Source: Glebionis coronaria (taxonomy: Eukaryota; Streptophyta; Magnoliopsida; Asterales; Asteraceae). Taken from it: a stretch of 64,000 nt of DNA. The stretch spans positions 391,844,974 through 391,908,973 of the forward strand of contig CM046878.1 in assembly GCA_025667525.1 (NCBI GenBank). Direction: 5' to 3'. Under the pieces are notes generated by a model, which was given only the letters and a program-made list of their open reading frames with translations, made no database searches and was not told the DNA's origin. The position numbers and the translations under genes were made by a program. Shown piece by piece: positions 1 through 9,360 of this stretch; the stretch's first letter is position 1; every line of letters starts with the position of its first letter.

Positions 1-176
1 TGAAATCTGTTTAGACTTGCTCATTTAAGTTTATTATAGCATGTGTTTGCTTTTGGTGAAGTTTGGTTAGCTTATTCTTGCTAAAACAGCTTATTGGTGA
101 ATCTGCATAACTTGTTCATATCTGGGCTAGATCTGGTGATGTTTTGAAATAACTGTACAAATTGGCTGATTGGATT
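1..176. other. Host-like flank left of copia-1
   Basis: AT-rich sequence with no coding potential and several GCTTATT/AATAAGC motifs, like those in 9361-10200. The last five bases (172-176, GGATT) are the left copy of the copia-1 target-site duplication. The right copy is 9356-9360. This stretch and 9361 onward were therefore contiguous before copia-1 inserted. Confidence 0.6.
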
Positions 177-1445
177 TATAGAAACTAGAAGGGGGGTTGA
201 ATAGTTTCTTATATTTACTTGTTAAAATATGGTTTCCAAAAATCCTTTTTCAAAAACTTAGGCTTGAGAAAATATGTGAAATCTTCTTATGCACAATATG
301 AACAATGATAGTGTAGCTAAACTAATACTAACAAAAATATATCCACAAAGAATAAAGAATGAGAGTGTAACTAATCTAGTACTAACACATGTATATGCAT
401 AAAGAATAAAGAATGTAAAGAGTTAAGGGTAAAGAAAGATCAAACCGAACACCAAGGATTTATAGTGGTTCGGCAACGAAGCTCACTCCTCGTTCCTACT
501 CCACTCCTCGAGTACTCCTTACTCGAGAGTTCACTACACAACAAGCTCCTTATGGTGGAGAAAACCGTACACGTCGCTTAACTAATTTCCGACTCTAAGC
601 TAAAAGTCGAGCCCTAATCGTAGCTAGGACCAATCTACACAACTATACTTAGTACATACACAACTTCTAAATAGACACAACTACTTGGATCTTCACAACT
701 ATGACACAACTACAAGTGTATAAAATTAGATCTTCAATGGATCTTTGGTGGTGGACTCAACACTTCACAGGATAGTGTTCTTCTCTTTGCACTTGGAGAG
801 GAAGGGATGGAAGAACAAGATTCACTTCTTAAACAAGTAATAATCAAACAAATGATCAAAGATTTGAGTGATTAAAGAAGGGGTTTGAATCTGGAAATAA
901 ATGTGCAAAAGAGGTGAGGTGAAAAGCTGATAATGGTCCACTATTTATATGACAAAGGAGCCAACGGCTATATCTGCCCGCGGTACCTTATCATAGCCCG
1001 CGGTACCTTATCGATAAGGTACCGCCTAGGTGCTAAGGTACCGCCGGACTAGACTCCGCTCCTTTTTGTCCTTTAGTGGTGGAGGTCTTATCTGGGTATA
1101 AAAAATATCCTGAAAGGATATTCTTAACCAAATAAGAATATGCCATTTTCAAATTTCAAATAATTAATTTAATAAAATATTTTCTTAAAAATAAAGTTTA
1201 ATAAAAACTTGTCACATTTAATAAAAAGTGAGTTTTAAGAAAAGATTAAATCACTTGATCACTTGATTAAGGTTAGTACTTGTTTATCCATACCTTAAGT
1301 GAAAATGGGTAAAATGAAAAATACTTGAACTCAAGAATTCGTTTTTCATTGTTTTCGTAAATGCTTGTTTTTACATATTGTCGTAATCAAAACTAAGCGA
1401 GACCGAAAAATGCAAGTGACGTTTTTAGTCATTATTGCATTAACA
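177..1445 (-). repeat. Copia-1 3' LTR
   Basis: Direct repeat of 8070-9355. On the minus strand it begins TGTTAATGCAATAATGAC at 1445 and should end in CA. Here the terminal dinucleotide has changed (plus strand TATAGAAAC at 177, against TGTAGAAAC at 8070). It carries two direct copies of a 20-bp palindrome-containing unit, against three in the other LTR. Confidence 0.93.
977..1045. repeat. GC-rich palindromic array in copia-1 3' LTR
   Basis: Two direct copies of CCCGCGGTACCTTAT (977-991, 997-1011) are followed by two inverted copies ATAAGGTACCGCC (1014-1026, and a near copy at 1034-1045). The middle pair forms a perfect 26-bp palindrome at 1000-1025, made of GCGGTACCTTAT, CG and the inverted half. 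On the minus strand the array lies just upstream of the TATA-like sequence near 941-950, so it sits in the promoter-proximal part of U3. Confidence 0.9.
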
Positions 1446-1613
1446 ATCTCCCTCTTTTTGATTCTGACAATACATAAACTCAATCACACAAAAACAAGAT
1501 TTTTGAAGACGAGTTTATTCATTTCTCCCCCTTCGTCGAAGCAAAAAGGTTGCGTAATCCGGTGTTGAAGAAACGGACTTTGCAAAGACTCCCCCTTGGT
1601 GCTTACTCCCCCT
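1446..1613 (-). other. Copia-1 polypurine tract and upstream PPT-like copies
   Basis: On the minus strand the purine run AAAAAGAGGGAGAT (1446-1459) abuts the 3' LTR, as expected for the plus-strand primer. Further GGGGGAG runs occur at about 1523-1531, 1588-1596 and 1606-1613. Repeated PPT-like tracts before the 3' LTR are known from Sirevirus-type Copia elements. Confidence 0.8.
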
Positions 1614-1889
1614 AGCTTGGGGCACCGAGGAATCGAGATATGGTGACAAGCTACATAGAAGGGTTAGTTGAACAAAAGAAACAACCAACAATATATAGCA
1701 ATAGGTCACATAAAAAAAAATTAAAAGAGAAGAAAACACAAAGACAAAGATCCAAGATAGGTTACTAAAAGAACATCATACAAAGAAGTATCGAAAAAGA
1801 AACAAGCCAAAAGCATAAATCTAATCCTAGTTATTCTAGAATTTTAAGATTTGCTTGAATTTGGTGTCTTGTGGATAAGCAATCAATGC

Positions 1890-2264
1890 TTATATGAAAG
1901 ACAAGGTAATAGTGGAGGGTGGTGGTGGTGGCTTGTTGGAGATCTCATGATCAAAGTGAAGAGGAGGCTTGATTAAGAGACTCTTGATGTAGCTCAACTC
2001 CTCATAGATGTGTGCCATAGCAAGATGTTGATATTGACAACAATGACAATATGTTTCATGGTGCATGACATTATCATGAGAAGGAGGAAGAACACTAAAG
2101 GGTGGTGGTGGAAGAAAAGAAGTTCCACAATCAACATTCTTGGTAAGAGAAATATGATTAAGAGTGTTCTTGGGTGGGTTTGGATTGAAAGCAATTGGAG
2201 AAAATGGAGGAGATTCAAGGCTTTCATTGGGAGAATAAGACATTTTGGATGTAAAGTAATGCAA
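1890..2264 (-). CDS. Small 3' ORF of copia-1 (124 codons), function unknown
   Basis: Open frame downstream of pol and upstream of the polypurine tract, the slot where Sirevirus-type elements may carry an extra, sometimes envelope-like ORF. The product is proline-rich at both ends (runs of four to five prolines) with a Cys/His-rich centre (CHCCQYQHLAMAHIYEE) and a short amphipathic stretch after it. There is no signal peptide or transmembrane segment, so it does not look like an envelope protein. It has no stop although pol upstream has several. It could be a real accessory ORF or a chance frame. The start used is the first ATG (2264). Confidence 0.45.
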   Translation of the reverse strand: MHYFTSKMSYSPNESLESPPFSPIAFNPNPPKNTLNHISLTKNVDCGTSFLPPPPFSVLPPSHDNVMHHETYCHCCQYQHLAMAHIYEELSYIKSLLIKPPLHFDHEISNKPPPPPSTITLSFI

Positions 2265-2393
2265 AATGCTTATGGTTTAAATAGGGAAGGCTTAGGGTAT
2301 TTTTGGGGTGGTCAAAGGGTTTGAAACAAAGATTCTCAAAAATGTTGGAGCAAATTTGGAGTTTCAGACAAAAACCCGAAAAAGGAAGGCCAC

Positions 2394-2468
2394 TGTAGGC
2401 GGTTCCTTATCTAGGGTGGCGGTACCTTATCAATAAGGTACCGCGGTTCACATATGGAACCGCCTACA
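2394..2468. repeat. Nested hairpin with the copia-1 palindrome motif, downstream of pol
   Basis: Outer inverted arms TGTAGGCGGTTCC (2395-2407) and GGAACCGCCTACA (2456-2468) enclose an inner pair of GCGGTACCTTAT and ATAAGGTACCGC (about 2419-2444). A GGCGGTTCCTTAT variant lies at 2399-2411. The inner half-site is the same as in the LTR arrays at 977-1045 and 8871-8959. Confidence 0.88.
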
Positions 2469-2904
2469 GAAGCAGGGTTTGGTGTTTGGAGGAATATTTT
2501 TCAGCAAATCTTATTTTTCTAGTCTAACTTATCATAGGGATATGCTTAAAAGCAAAGATAGACAAAGAAAACATATGCAAAATTACCAAATAGAGATTTG
2601 ACCAAAATACATGGATTAAAAAATCAATGTAGGAGGTGTGTAAGACAAGACCTTGAGTCATGACACAATGATCCTCCATGATTCAATCTTGTTCTTGCTA
2701 TGTTTGAGAGAATCATACATATAAATTATGTAAGTTCTAGATTAATAGCGAGAATCTATGAAAAATCGTTTTTAGATTGAATTAACAATGTCAAACGAAT
2801 CTGTCAACCATTTTCGAACGAGACTTTGAGAGTTTTGGAAAGGAGAGGAGAAGATTTTTCAAGGACTCAAAGTGGTAAAAGAAAACACACAAGAAGAAAA
2901 GAAT

Positions 2905-4593
2905 TTAAGGAAGATTTTCCATTAATCCTAGACCTAGACGCAAGAAATTAAAAGGTTCCCTCTTAAGTGGCTTAGTGAAGATATCGGCTAAGTTGTCCTC
3001 GGAGGGCACCTTTTCAATAGTAATGTTCCCCTTTTGAACATTATCCCTAAGGAAATGGTGTCTAATTTCTATGTGTTTGGTTCGCGAATGTTGCACGGGA
3101 TTCTTGCTTAGGTCTATAGCGCCTTTATTATCGCACATGATGGGAACATCATCAAGATAAATCCCGTAATCAACAAGCGCTTGCTTCATCCATATAGCTT
3201 GTTGGCATGCTTTTCCGGCACTCACATACTCGGCTTCCGTGGTGGATATCGCAAGAGCGGTTTGTTTCTTGGAGAACCAAGAAGTTAGACAACAACCCAT
3301 GAAGGTACAAACTCCACTAGTGCTTTTCCGGTCCACATAGTCTCCCGCATGATCCGAGTCCGCGTAGACAATGGTTTCTACGCCGGTCCCTTTAGGATAC
3401 CATAATCCTAAATGTATAGTGCCTTTAATGTATTGGAAGATACGCTTAACCGCTTCAAGGTGAGAGGTTTTGGGAGCCTCTTGGAAGCGAGCACAAAGGC
3501 AAACACTAAACATGATATCCGGTCGACTTGCCGTTAGGTACAACAAACTACCAATCATACCTCTATATTTGGTGTTGTCTACCGACTCACAATCATCATC
3601 TACGGTGAGTTTAGTATCCGAGGCCATAGGGGTCTTCATTGGTCTAGATTCTTCTAATCCAAATTTCTTTAGCATTTCTTTAGCGTACTTAGATTGACTA
3701 AAGAAAATACCATCGTCCATTTGTTTAATTTGGAGTCCTAAAAAGAAGTTAAGTTCTCCCATCATACTCATTTCAAACTCATCATGCATGATTTTGGCAA
3801 AGTCATCACACAATTCTTGACAAGTTGAGCCAAATATAATGTCATCAACATATATTTGTACGATTATGAGGTGAGGACCTTTCTTCTTTGTAAAGAGTGT
3901 ATTGTCTACCATTCCCATGGTATACTCATGTTTAACAAGAAACGCTTTAAGTTTATCATACCAAGCTTTGGGTGCTTGTTTGAGTCCATAAAGTGCTTTC
4001 TTAAGCTTGTAAACATGGTCCGGTTTCTCAAAATCAATGAAGCCGGGAGGTTGAGCCACATATACCTCCTCATTGATCAAACCGTTAAGAAATGCACTCT
4101 TTACATCCATTTGTTGAAGCTTAATATCTAAGGCACAAGCGTAGGCTAAAAGGATTCTAATTGATTCTAATCTAGCTACCGGTGCATATGTCTCGTCATA
4201 ATCAATCCCTTCTTGTTGATTATAGCCTTGAGCTACAAGTCTAGCCTTGTTACGAGACACAACACCATTCTCATCTAGCTTATTCCTAAATACCCATTTG
4301 GTTCCTATAATGGCAGAACTTCTAGGTGGAGGAACAAGTTCCCAAACATCATTGGCAACGAATTGATTCAATTCTTCTTGCATCGCAATGACCCAACTCT
4401 CATCCGTCAAAGCTTCTTTAACATTCTTTGGTTCAATCAAGGAGACAAAACAAAAGAAGTTGCTTTTGTTTTGGACTTGAGATCTTAGGGTCCTTTGATT
4501 TAAGTCACCAATGACATTATTAAGAGTATGATCCCTAGACTCCTTAATGTTTACTTCCTTTTCAACACTAAGGTCTTCAACTCCTATTTTTTT
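2905..4593 (-). pseudogene. Copia-1 reverse transcriptase and RNase H segment of pol
   Basis: This is the C-terminal half of the Copia polyprotein, which copies element RNA into DNA. From the 4440 end: the RT start with WVFRNKLDENG, KARLVAQGYNQQEGIDYDET, MDVKSAFLNG, YGLKQAPKAWYDKL and the catalytic YVDDIIFGST (aspartate pair intact). RNase H follows with YADSDHAGDYVDRKSTSG, STTEAEYVSA, the CDNKGAIDLSKNP motif and TKHIEIRHHFLRD, ending GLMENLP. The 511-codon block is open. It is in frame with the integrase segment but separated from it by a TAG at 4597-4599, so no full polyprotein can be made. It joins a long 3' region rather than the LTR directly. Confidence 0.93.
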
Positions 4594-4596
4594 AAC

Positions 4597-5937
4597 CTAT
4601 TTGGCTTTAACTACTTCTAATTCATCCAAGTCATCATCAACCAATGGTGGTGTCTTGGGTGAAGGAGGGGTTTCATCAAAGCTTACGTTGAGTGATTCTT
4701 CAATAACCCCCGAGGTTCTATTTAGGACTATGTAGGCTTTACTAGTTTGGGAATAACCTAAAAGGATACCTTCGTAAGACTTTGGGTCAAACTTGGTAAG
4801 GTAGTCTTTGGTGTTGAGGATAAAGCACTTGCTTCCAAACACCCTAAAGTATTCTAATGAGGGTTTCTTACCTTTAAGAATCTCATAGGGGGTCTTTCCT
4901 AGGAAAGGTCGAATAAGAATTCGGTTGAGAATATAAGTCGATGTGTCCACGGCATTGCACCAAAACTTTTGAGGCAAAGATTGCTCGTTTAACATCGTCC
5001 TACTCATCTCTTGGAGAGTCCTATTCTTCCTTTCAACTACCCCATTTTATTGTGGAGTGCGAGGAGCCGAGAAGTTATGGGTAATACCATGAGCTTCACA
5101 AAAGGCACCAAATTGCACTTCATTATCAAATTCCCTACCATGATCCGTCCTAATAGAAACAATTGAACATCCTAGTTGATTTTGAATTCTTCGACTAAAG
5201 ATTTCAAAGTGATCGAAAGCTTCATTCTTAGATGCCAAAAATCTAGTCCAAGTGAATCTAGAATAGTCATCAACTATGACTAGGGTATAAAGGTTACCTC
5301 CATAACTCCGTATGGCGGAAGGTCCAAAGAGATCCATATGTAGGAGCTCTAAGCACCGAGAGGTCGAAGCCAAATTCTTGGCTTTGTGACTTGAGTGAAC
5401 TTGCTTTCCAACTTTGCAAGCATCACAAAAGTGACTATCCAACTTAATCTTGGGGAGGTGTCTTACCAACTCCTTAGAGACTAAAGATTGGATTAAACGC
5501 ATATTAGCGTTACCTAATCTCCTATGCCAAAGAGTAGAACTATCATCTATAGTCGCAAGACATATGTTGTCTTTTGACTTCTTATTAACCTTCATGACAT
5601 AAAGCCCATGATTTCTAACACCTTTTCCAATGACTTTTCCATCTTTTACGATTTCACTGTCATGTTCCGAAAAGATGACCTTACACTTATTATCACAAAT
5701 TTGACCTATACTTAAAAGGTTAAAACCTAAGTTATCTACGTGCTCAACATTTTCAATGGTCATGGAGTCAAGAGAAACCGTACCTTTGCCAATGATATTA
5801 CCACGTAGACTACTAGCGAATGTGACGTTACCTCCATCATATGCTTTGTAAAGCGAGAACAAACTTCGACTACCCGTCATGTGTTTAGAACATCCACTAT
5901 CCTTAATTCCCTCATCGAGCTCCAAATCAATTCCCAA
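4597..5937 (-). pseudogene. Copia-1 protease and integrase segment of pol
   Basis: The protease active site is the Copia-type KDSGCSKHMTGSRSLF near the start of the block. The integrase zinc-binding region is LWHRRLGNANMRLIQSL ... HFCDACKVGKQ (in place of the usual LGH the sequence reads LGN, so a zinc-ligand histidine may be lost). The catalytic core has HMDLFGPSAIRSYGGN, VIVDDYSRFTW and RTDHGREFDNEV. Integrase C-terminal conserved motifs follow (EMSRTMLNEQSLPQKFW, VFGSKCFILN, FVGY-like GILLGYS). A TAA at 5047-5049 cuts the core just after the TPQ motif. Context suggests a glutamine codon changed by one transition. The frame is shifted relative to gag near 5965. Confidence 0.92.
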
Positions 5938-5963
5938 GCATATCTAGGTAACAACACACAAGA

Positions 5964-8002
5964 TCAAACATTTGGTCCCCAATATCTCATGGGTCCAAAA
6001 TTGTTAGTTCCAAACATCCCTTGCATTTGGTTGGAGTGCATGAATGAGGAGGGGATTCCCCATGGAGTACAAAATGGAGGAGGGTAGTAATTCATGTAAC
6101 CATTTTGTTGTTCATTACTTCTCCTAGGTGTGTTTGATCTAGGTTTAGAGTTATTATTATTCCTTCTAGGTGTTGGAGTTTTACTTCTAGGTCGTGAGTT
6201 GTTTTGATTATCTCTTGTAGGCATTGTCGTTCTACTTCTAGGCTTAGACTCATTCCGTACTCTAGGTGGAGTAGAGGATAGTCTAGATAAACTTCTATTT
6301 CCCATGAGAGGTTTACTTAAAGGCTTGTAGAACTTACCAATAGCATTGTCATCAAGTATGGGTAATTGTACCTTATTAACAGTAAGATACTTTAGTTTTT
6401 CATTTAACTTAGATTTTTCAGAAAGTTCAGAATTTTCACAAAATTCAACTTTTGGCCGCGGTACCTTATCTATGGCCGCGGTTCCATAGTGATAAGGAAC
6501 CGCGCCATACAGTTTGGAACCGTGTCCAGTGGGCGTTTTTTGTGAAAACCTGACTTGTTTTGGTTCACTAGTTGAGGCTTCATTTGAGTTAAAACCTAGA
6601 CCAAGTCTTTCCTTAGAATGAACTTGTTTGTTTAACATATCATCAAGAGCACTAGTACCTTTCATGAACTTTTCCAATTTAATGGAGGTGCTCTTGAGAT
6701 CTTCATTCTCTAATCTAAGTTTCTCACAACTTAAGCAACCTAAATCAACCTCTTTGTTTTTCTCAAGTTTAGCCAATTTCTCCCTAAGTTCATTGATCTC
6801 ATTTTCAAGATTAGTTTTGGTTGATTTTAAGGTTTTATTCTTTTCTATGATTTTAAGACTAAGTTTGTGTAAGCTATCATATTTGCCTTCAAATTCAATA
6901 TCATCTAAAGTGGAACTATCATTGCTATAATATTCGGTTTCGGAATGTACCTCTTTAGAAGTGTGAGCCATAAGACATTTCTCCTCTTTGGGGTTGTCAT
7001 CATCATCTTCACCGCTATCGCTCCAAGCGCCACTAACGAATGTCGTGTGGTTCTTATCACGAGCGGGCTTTGGACAATCACCAATGAAGTGATTTGGATC
7101 ACCACATCTAAAGCAATTCCTATCACCTTTTTCGTTCTTGACAAACCGATTCTTTGACAATGGTTTCTTGTCATAGTTGGGTTGCCTAACGTGTTGACCT
7201 CGTCTCTTGAAGAACTTCTTGAAATCTCTCACCGCCAATGCATACTCCTCGTCATCGCTTTCCGAGGAACTATCATGGTCACTTTGTGCCTTCTTGGCTT
7301 TAAGTGCAAGAGATTTCCTTTCACTCTTGGTTTTCACTAATTCCGAGTCCTTCAAAATTATCATCTCATGAACCTTCAAGTTTCCTATGAGTTCATCGAG
7401 TGATAAAGTTGAGAGATCTTTCGACTCTTCAATCGCCGTGACTTTTTCTCTCCACTTTGGATGTAAGGCCCTTAGAAACTACCTAACATTGTTCTTGCTA
7501 GAAAAACCTTCATCAAGTGCTTTTAGACTAGTAATAATGGTGTTAAACCTACCAAATGCATTATCAATAGTTTCATCTTCTAAGATGACAAATTGTTCAT
7601 ATTGTTGGACAAGAAGATCGATTTTACTTTCTTTGACTTGGCTATTACCTTGGTGGGTTACTAAAAGAGTGTTCCAAATATCTTTAGCGGTTTCACACAT
7701 AAAAATTCTTTCATACTCCTTCTTAGGCAAAGCATTATAAATCACCATTTCAACCTCATTATTTTTTGAAAGTTTCTTTTTAGTATCATCATTAGCTTTG
7801 TCAAAAGTGACCAATTCTTTTGTTTTAGAAACTTCATAAAATTGAAAGGGTAAAAAATTACCATTGGTAATAACATGCCAAAGATCTAAATCTTTCGATT
7901 TCACATAAGTTTCAAATCTATTTTCCAATAAATAAAACTATCGGTTTCAAAAAGTGGTGGTCTTTGCATAGATTGCCCTTCTAGGTACTTGTTGGAATCC
8001 AT
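5964..8002 (-). pseudogene. Copia-1 gag (UBN2-type capsid and zinc-knuckle nucleocapsid)
   Basis: Gag forms the virus-like particle and packages element RNA. The likely start is the ATG at 8000-8002, about 50 bases inside the primer site. The capsid region follows (ESKIDLLVQQYEQFVI, FGRFNTIITSLKALDE), then a Lys/Ser/acidic stretch and the CCHC knuckle [14 protein letters not shown] (C-x2-C-x4-H-x4-C) near 7110. After that come a coiled coil ([18 protein letters not shown]) and a basic Arg/Ser/Thr/Pro-rich tail. Breaks: an apparent 1-base deletion near 7925, a TAG at 7479-7481 and a frameshift into the protease frame near 5970. Codons from the GC-rich palindrome module (6454-6522) are part of the reading frame. 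Confidence 0.9.
6454..6522. repeat. Palindrome module inside the copia-1 gag frame
   Basis: GGCCGCGGTACCTTATC at 6454-6470 is followed by CCGCGGTTCCATAGTG and the inverted GATAAGGAACCGCG (6491-6504), then TTGGAACCG at 6514-6522. It is the same family of half-sites as in the LTRs. On the coding strand it is read through without a stop, adding about 23 residues between a basic region and a Ser/Glu/Lys-rich region of gag. Confidence 0.82.
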
Positions 8003-8050
8003 AGATCGATTCAAGTTTTAAAATACATTATACTTTAAAAATTCTTGAGC

Positions 8051-8067
8051 AACCCGCTCTGATACCA
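8051..8067 (-). other. Copia-1 primer binding site (initiator tRNA-Met type)
   Basis: On the minus strand TGGTATCAGAGCGGGTT begins two bases (AT) inside the 5' LTR boundary. It fits the 3' end of plant initiator methionine tRNA, the usual Copia primer, and fixes the element's direction. Confidence 0.93.
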
Positions 8068-8831
8068 ATTGTAGAAACTAGAAGGAGGTTTGAACAGTTT
8101 CTTATATTTACTTGTTAAAATATGGTTTCCAAAAATCCTTTTTCAAAAACTTAGGCTTGAGGAAATATGTGAAATCTTCTTATGCACAATATGAACAATG
8201 ATAGTGTAGCTAAACTAATACTAACAAAAATATATCCACAAAGAATAAAGAATGATAGTGTAACTAATCTAGTACTAACACATGTATATGCATAAAGAAT
8301 AAAGAATGTAAAGAGTTAAGGGTAAAGAAAGATCAAACCGAACACCAAGGATTTATAGTGGTTCGGTAACGAAGCTCACTCCTCGTTCCTACTCCACTCC
8401 TCGAGTACTCCTTACTCGAGAGTTCACTACACAACAAGCTCCTTATGGTGGAGAAAACCGTACACATCGCTTAACTAATTTCCGACTCTAAGCTAAAAGT
8501 CGAGCCCTAATCGTAGCTAGGACCAATCTACACAACTATACTTAGTACATACACAACTTCCAAATAGACACAACTACTTGGATCTTCACAACTATGACAC
8601 AACTACATGTGTATAAAATTAGATCTTCAATGGATCTTTGGTGGTGGACTCAACACTTCACTAGGATAGTGTTCTTCTCTTTGCACTTGGAGAAGAAGGG
8701 ATGGAAGAACAAGATTCACTTCTTAAACAAGTAATAATCAAACAAATGATCAAAGATTTGAGTGATTAAAGAAGGGGTTTGAATCTGGAAATAAATGTGC
8801 AAAAGAGGTGAGGTGAAAAGCTGAGAATGGT

Positions 8832-8845
8832 CCACTATTTATAGG
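8832..8845 (-). promoter_or_regulatory. Copia-1 TATA box
   Basis: The minus strand reads CTATAAATAGTGG, a canonical plant TATA box. The palindrome array begins about 25 bp upstream of it. The partner LTR has a one-base change at the equivalent site (ATATAAATAG, near 941-950). Confidence 0.7.
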
Positions 8846-8870
8846 ACAAAGGAGCCAACGGCTATATCTG

Positions 8871-8959
8871 CCCGCGGTACCTTATCATAGCCCGCGGTAC
8901 CTTATCATAGCCCGCGGTACCTTATCGATAAGGTACCGCCTAGGTGCTAAGGTACCGCC
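8871..8959. repeat. GC-rich palindromic array in copia-1 5' LTR
   Basis: Three direct copies of the 20-bp unit (CCCGCGGTACCTTATCATAG type) start at 8871, 8891 and 8911. They are followed by inverted ATAAGGTACCGCC at 8928-8940 and a further inverted copy at 8948-8959. There is one unit more than in the 3' LTR. Position relative to the TATA box suggests a promoter element. Confidence 0.9.
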
Positions 8960-9360
8960 AGACTAGACTCCGCTCCTTTTTGTCCTTTAGTGGTGGAGGT
9001 CTTATCTGGGTATAAAAAATATACTGAAAGGATATTCTTAACCAAATAAGAATATGCCATTTTCAAATTTCAAATAATTAATTTAATAAAACATCTTAAA
9101 AATAAAGTTTGATAAAAACTTGTCACATTTAATAAAAAGTGAGTTTTAAGAAAAGATTAAATCACTTGATCACTTGATTAAGGTTAGTACTTGTTTATCC
9201 ATACCTTAAGTGAAAATGGGTAAATGAAAAATACTTGAACTCAAGAATTCGTTTTTCGTTGTTTTCGTAAATGCTTGTTTTTGCATATTGTCGTAATCAA
9301 AACTAAGCGAGACCGAAAAATGCAAGTAACGCTTTTAGTCATTATTGCATTAACAGGATT

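Larger units (their letters stand above)
177..9355 (-). mobile_element. Copia-1: complete but inactivated Ty1/Copia LTR retrotransposon (Sirevirus-like)
   Basis: Both ends are defined: a 5-bp duplication GGATT at 172-176 and 9356-9360 flanks LTRs at 177-1445 and 8070-9355. Reading on the minus strand the order is 5' LTR, primer site (8051-8067), gag, protease, integrase, RT, RNase H, a small 3' ORF, polypurine tract (1446-1459) and 3' LTR. The protease-integrase-RT order is the Copia order. RT/RNase H motif wording, a long 3' region after pol and several polypurine-like tracts suggest the Sirevirus (SIRE/Maximus) lineage; that assignment is inference. The polyprotein is broken by at least three nonsense codons and two frameshifts. 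The two LTRs look about 98% alike by eye (not computed), so the insertion seems fairly recent. Confidence 0.93.
8070..9355 (-). repeat. Copia-1 5' LTR
   Basis: Canonical TG...CA ends. It is 1286 bp against 1269 for the partner. Much of the net difference comes from one extra 20-bp copy of the palindrome unit, offset by small deletions near 9090. The right target duplication GGATT follows at 9356-9360. Confidence 0.94.

Noticed and set aside
977..1045. The KpnI-like GGTACC palindromes as cloning vector or linker sequence
   Set aside because: The module recurs inside gag codons and in both LTRs with element-specific flanks, so it belongs to the element.
2010..2324. Plus-strand 104-codon ORF (and the 77-codon minus frame at 1994-2227)
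   Set aside because: Overlaps the better-supported 1890-2264 minus frame and has the biased composition of a shadow frame.
8051..8067. tRNA gene suggested by tRNA-complementary sequence (also 20690, 21275, 41165, 47925)
   Set aside because: Only the 3'-end complement is present at LTR edges, as expected for primer binding sites; no cloverleaf.
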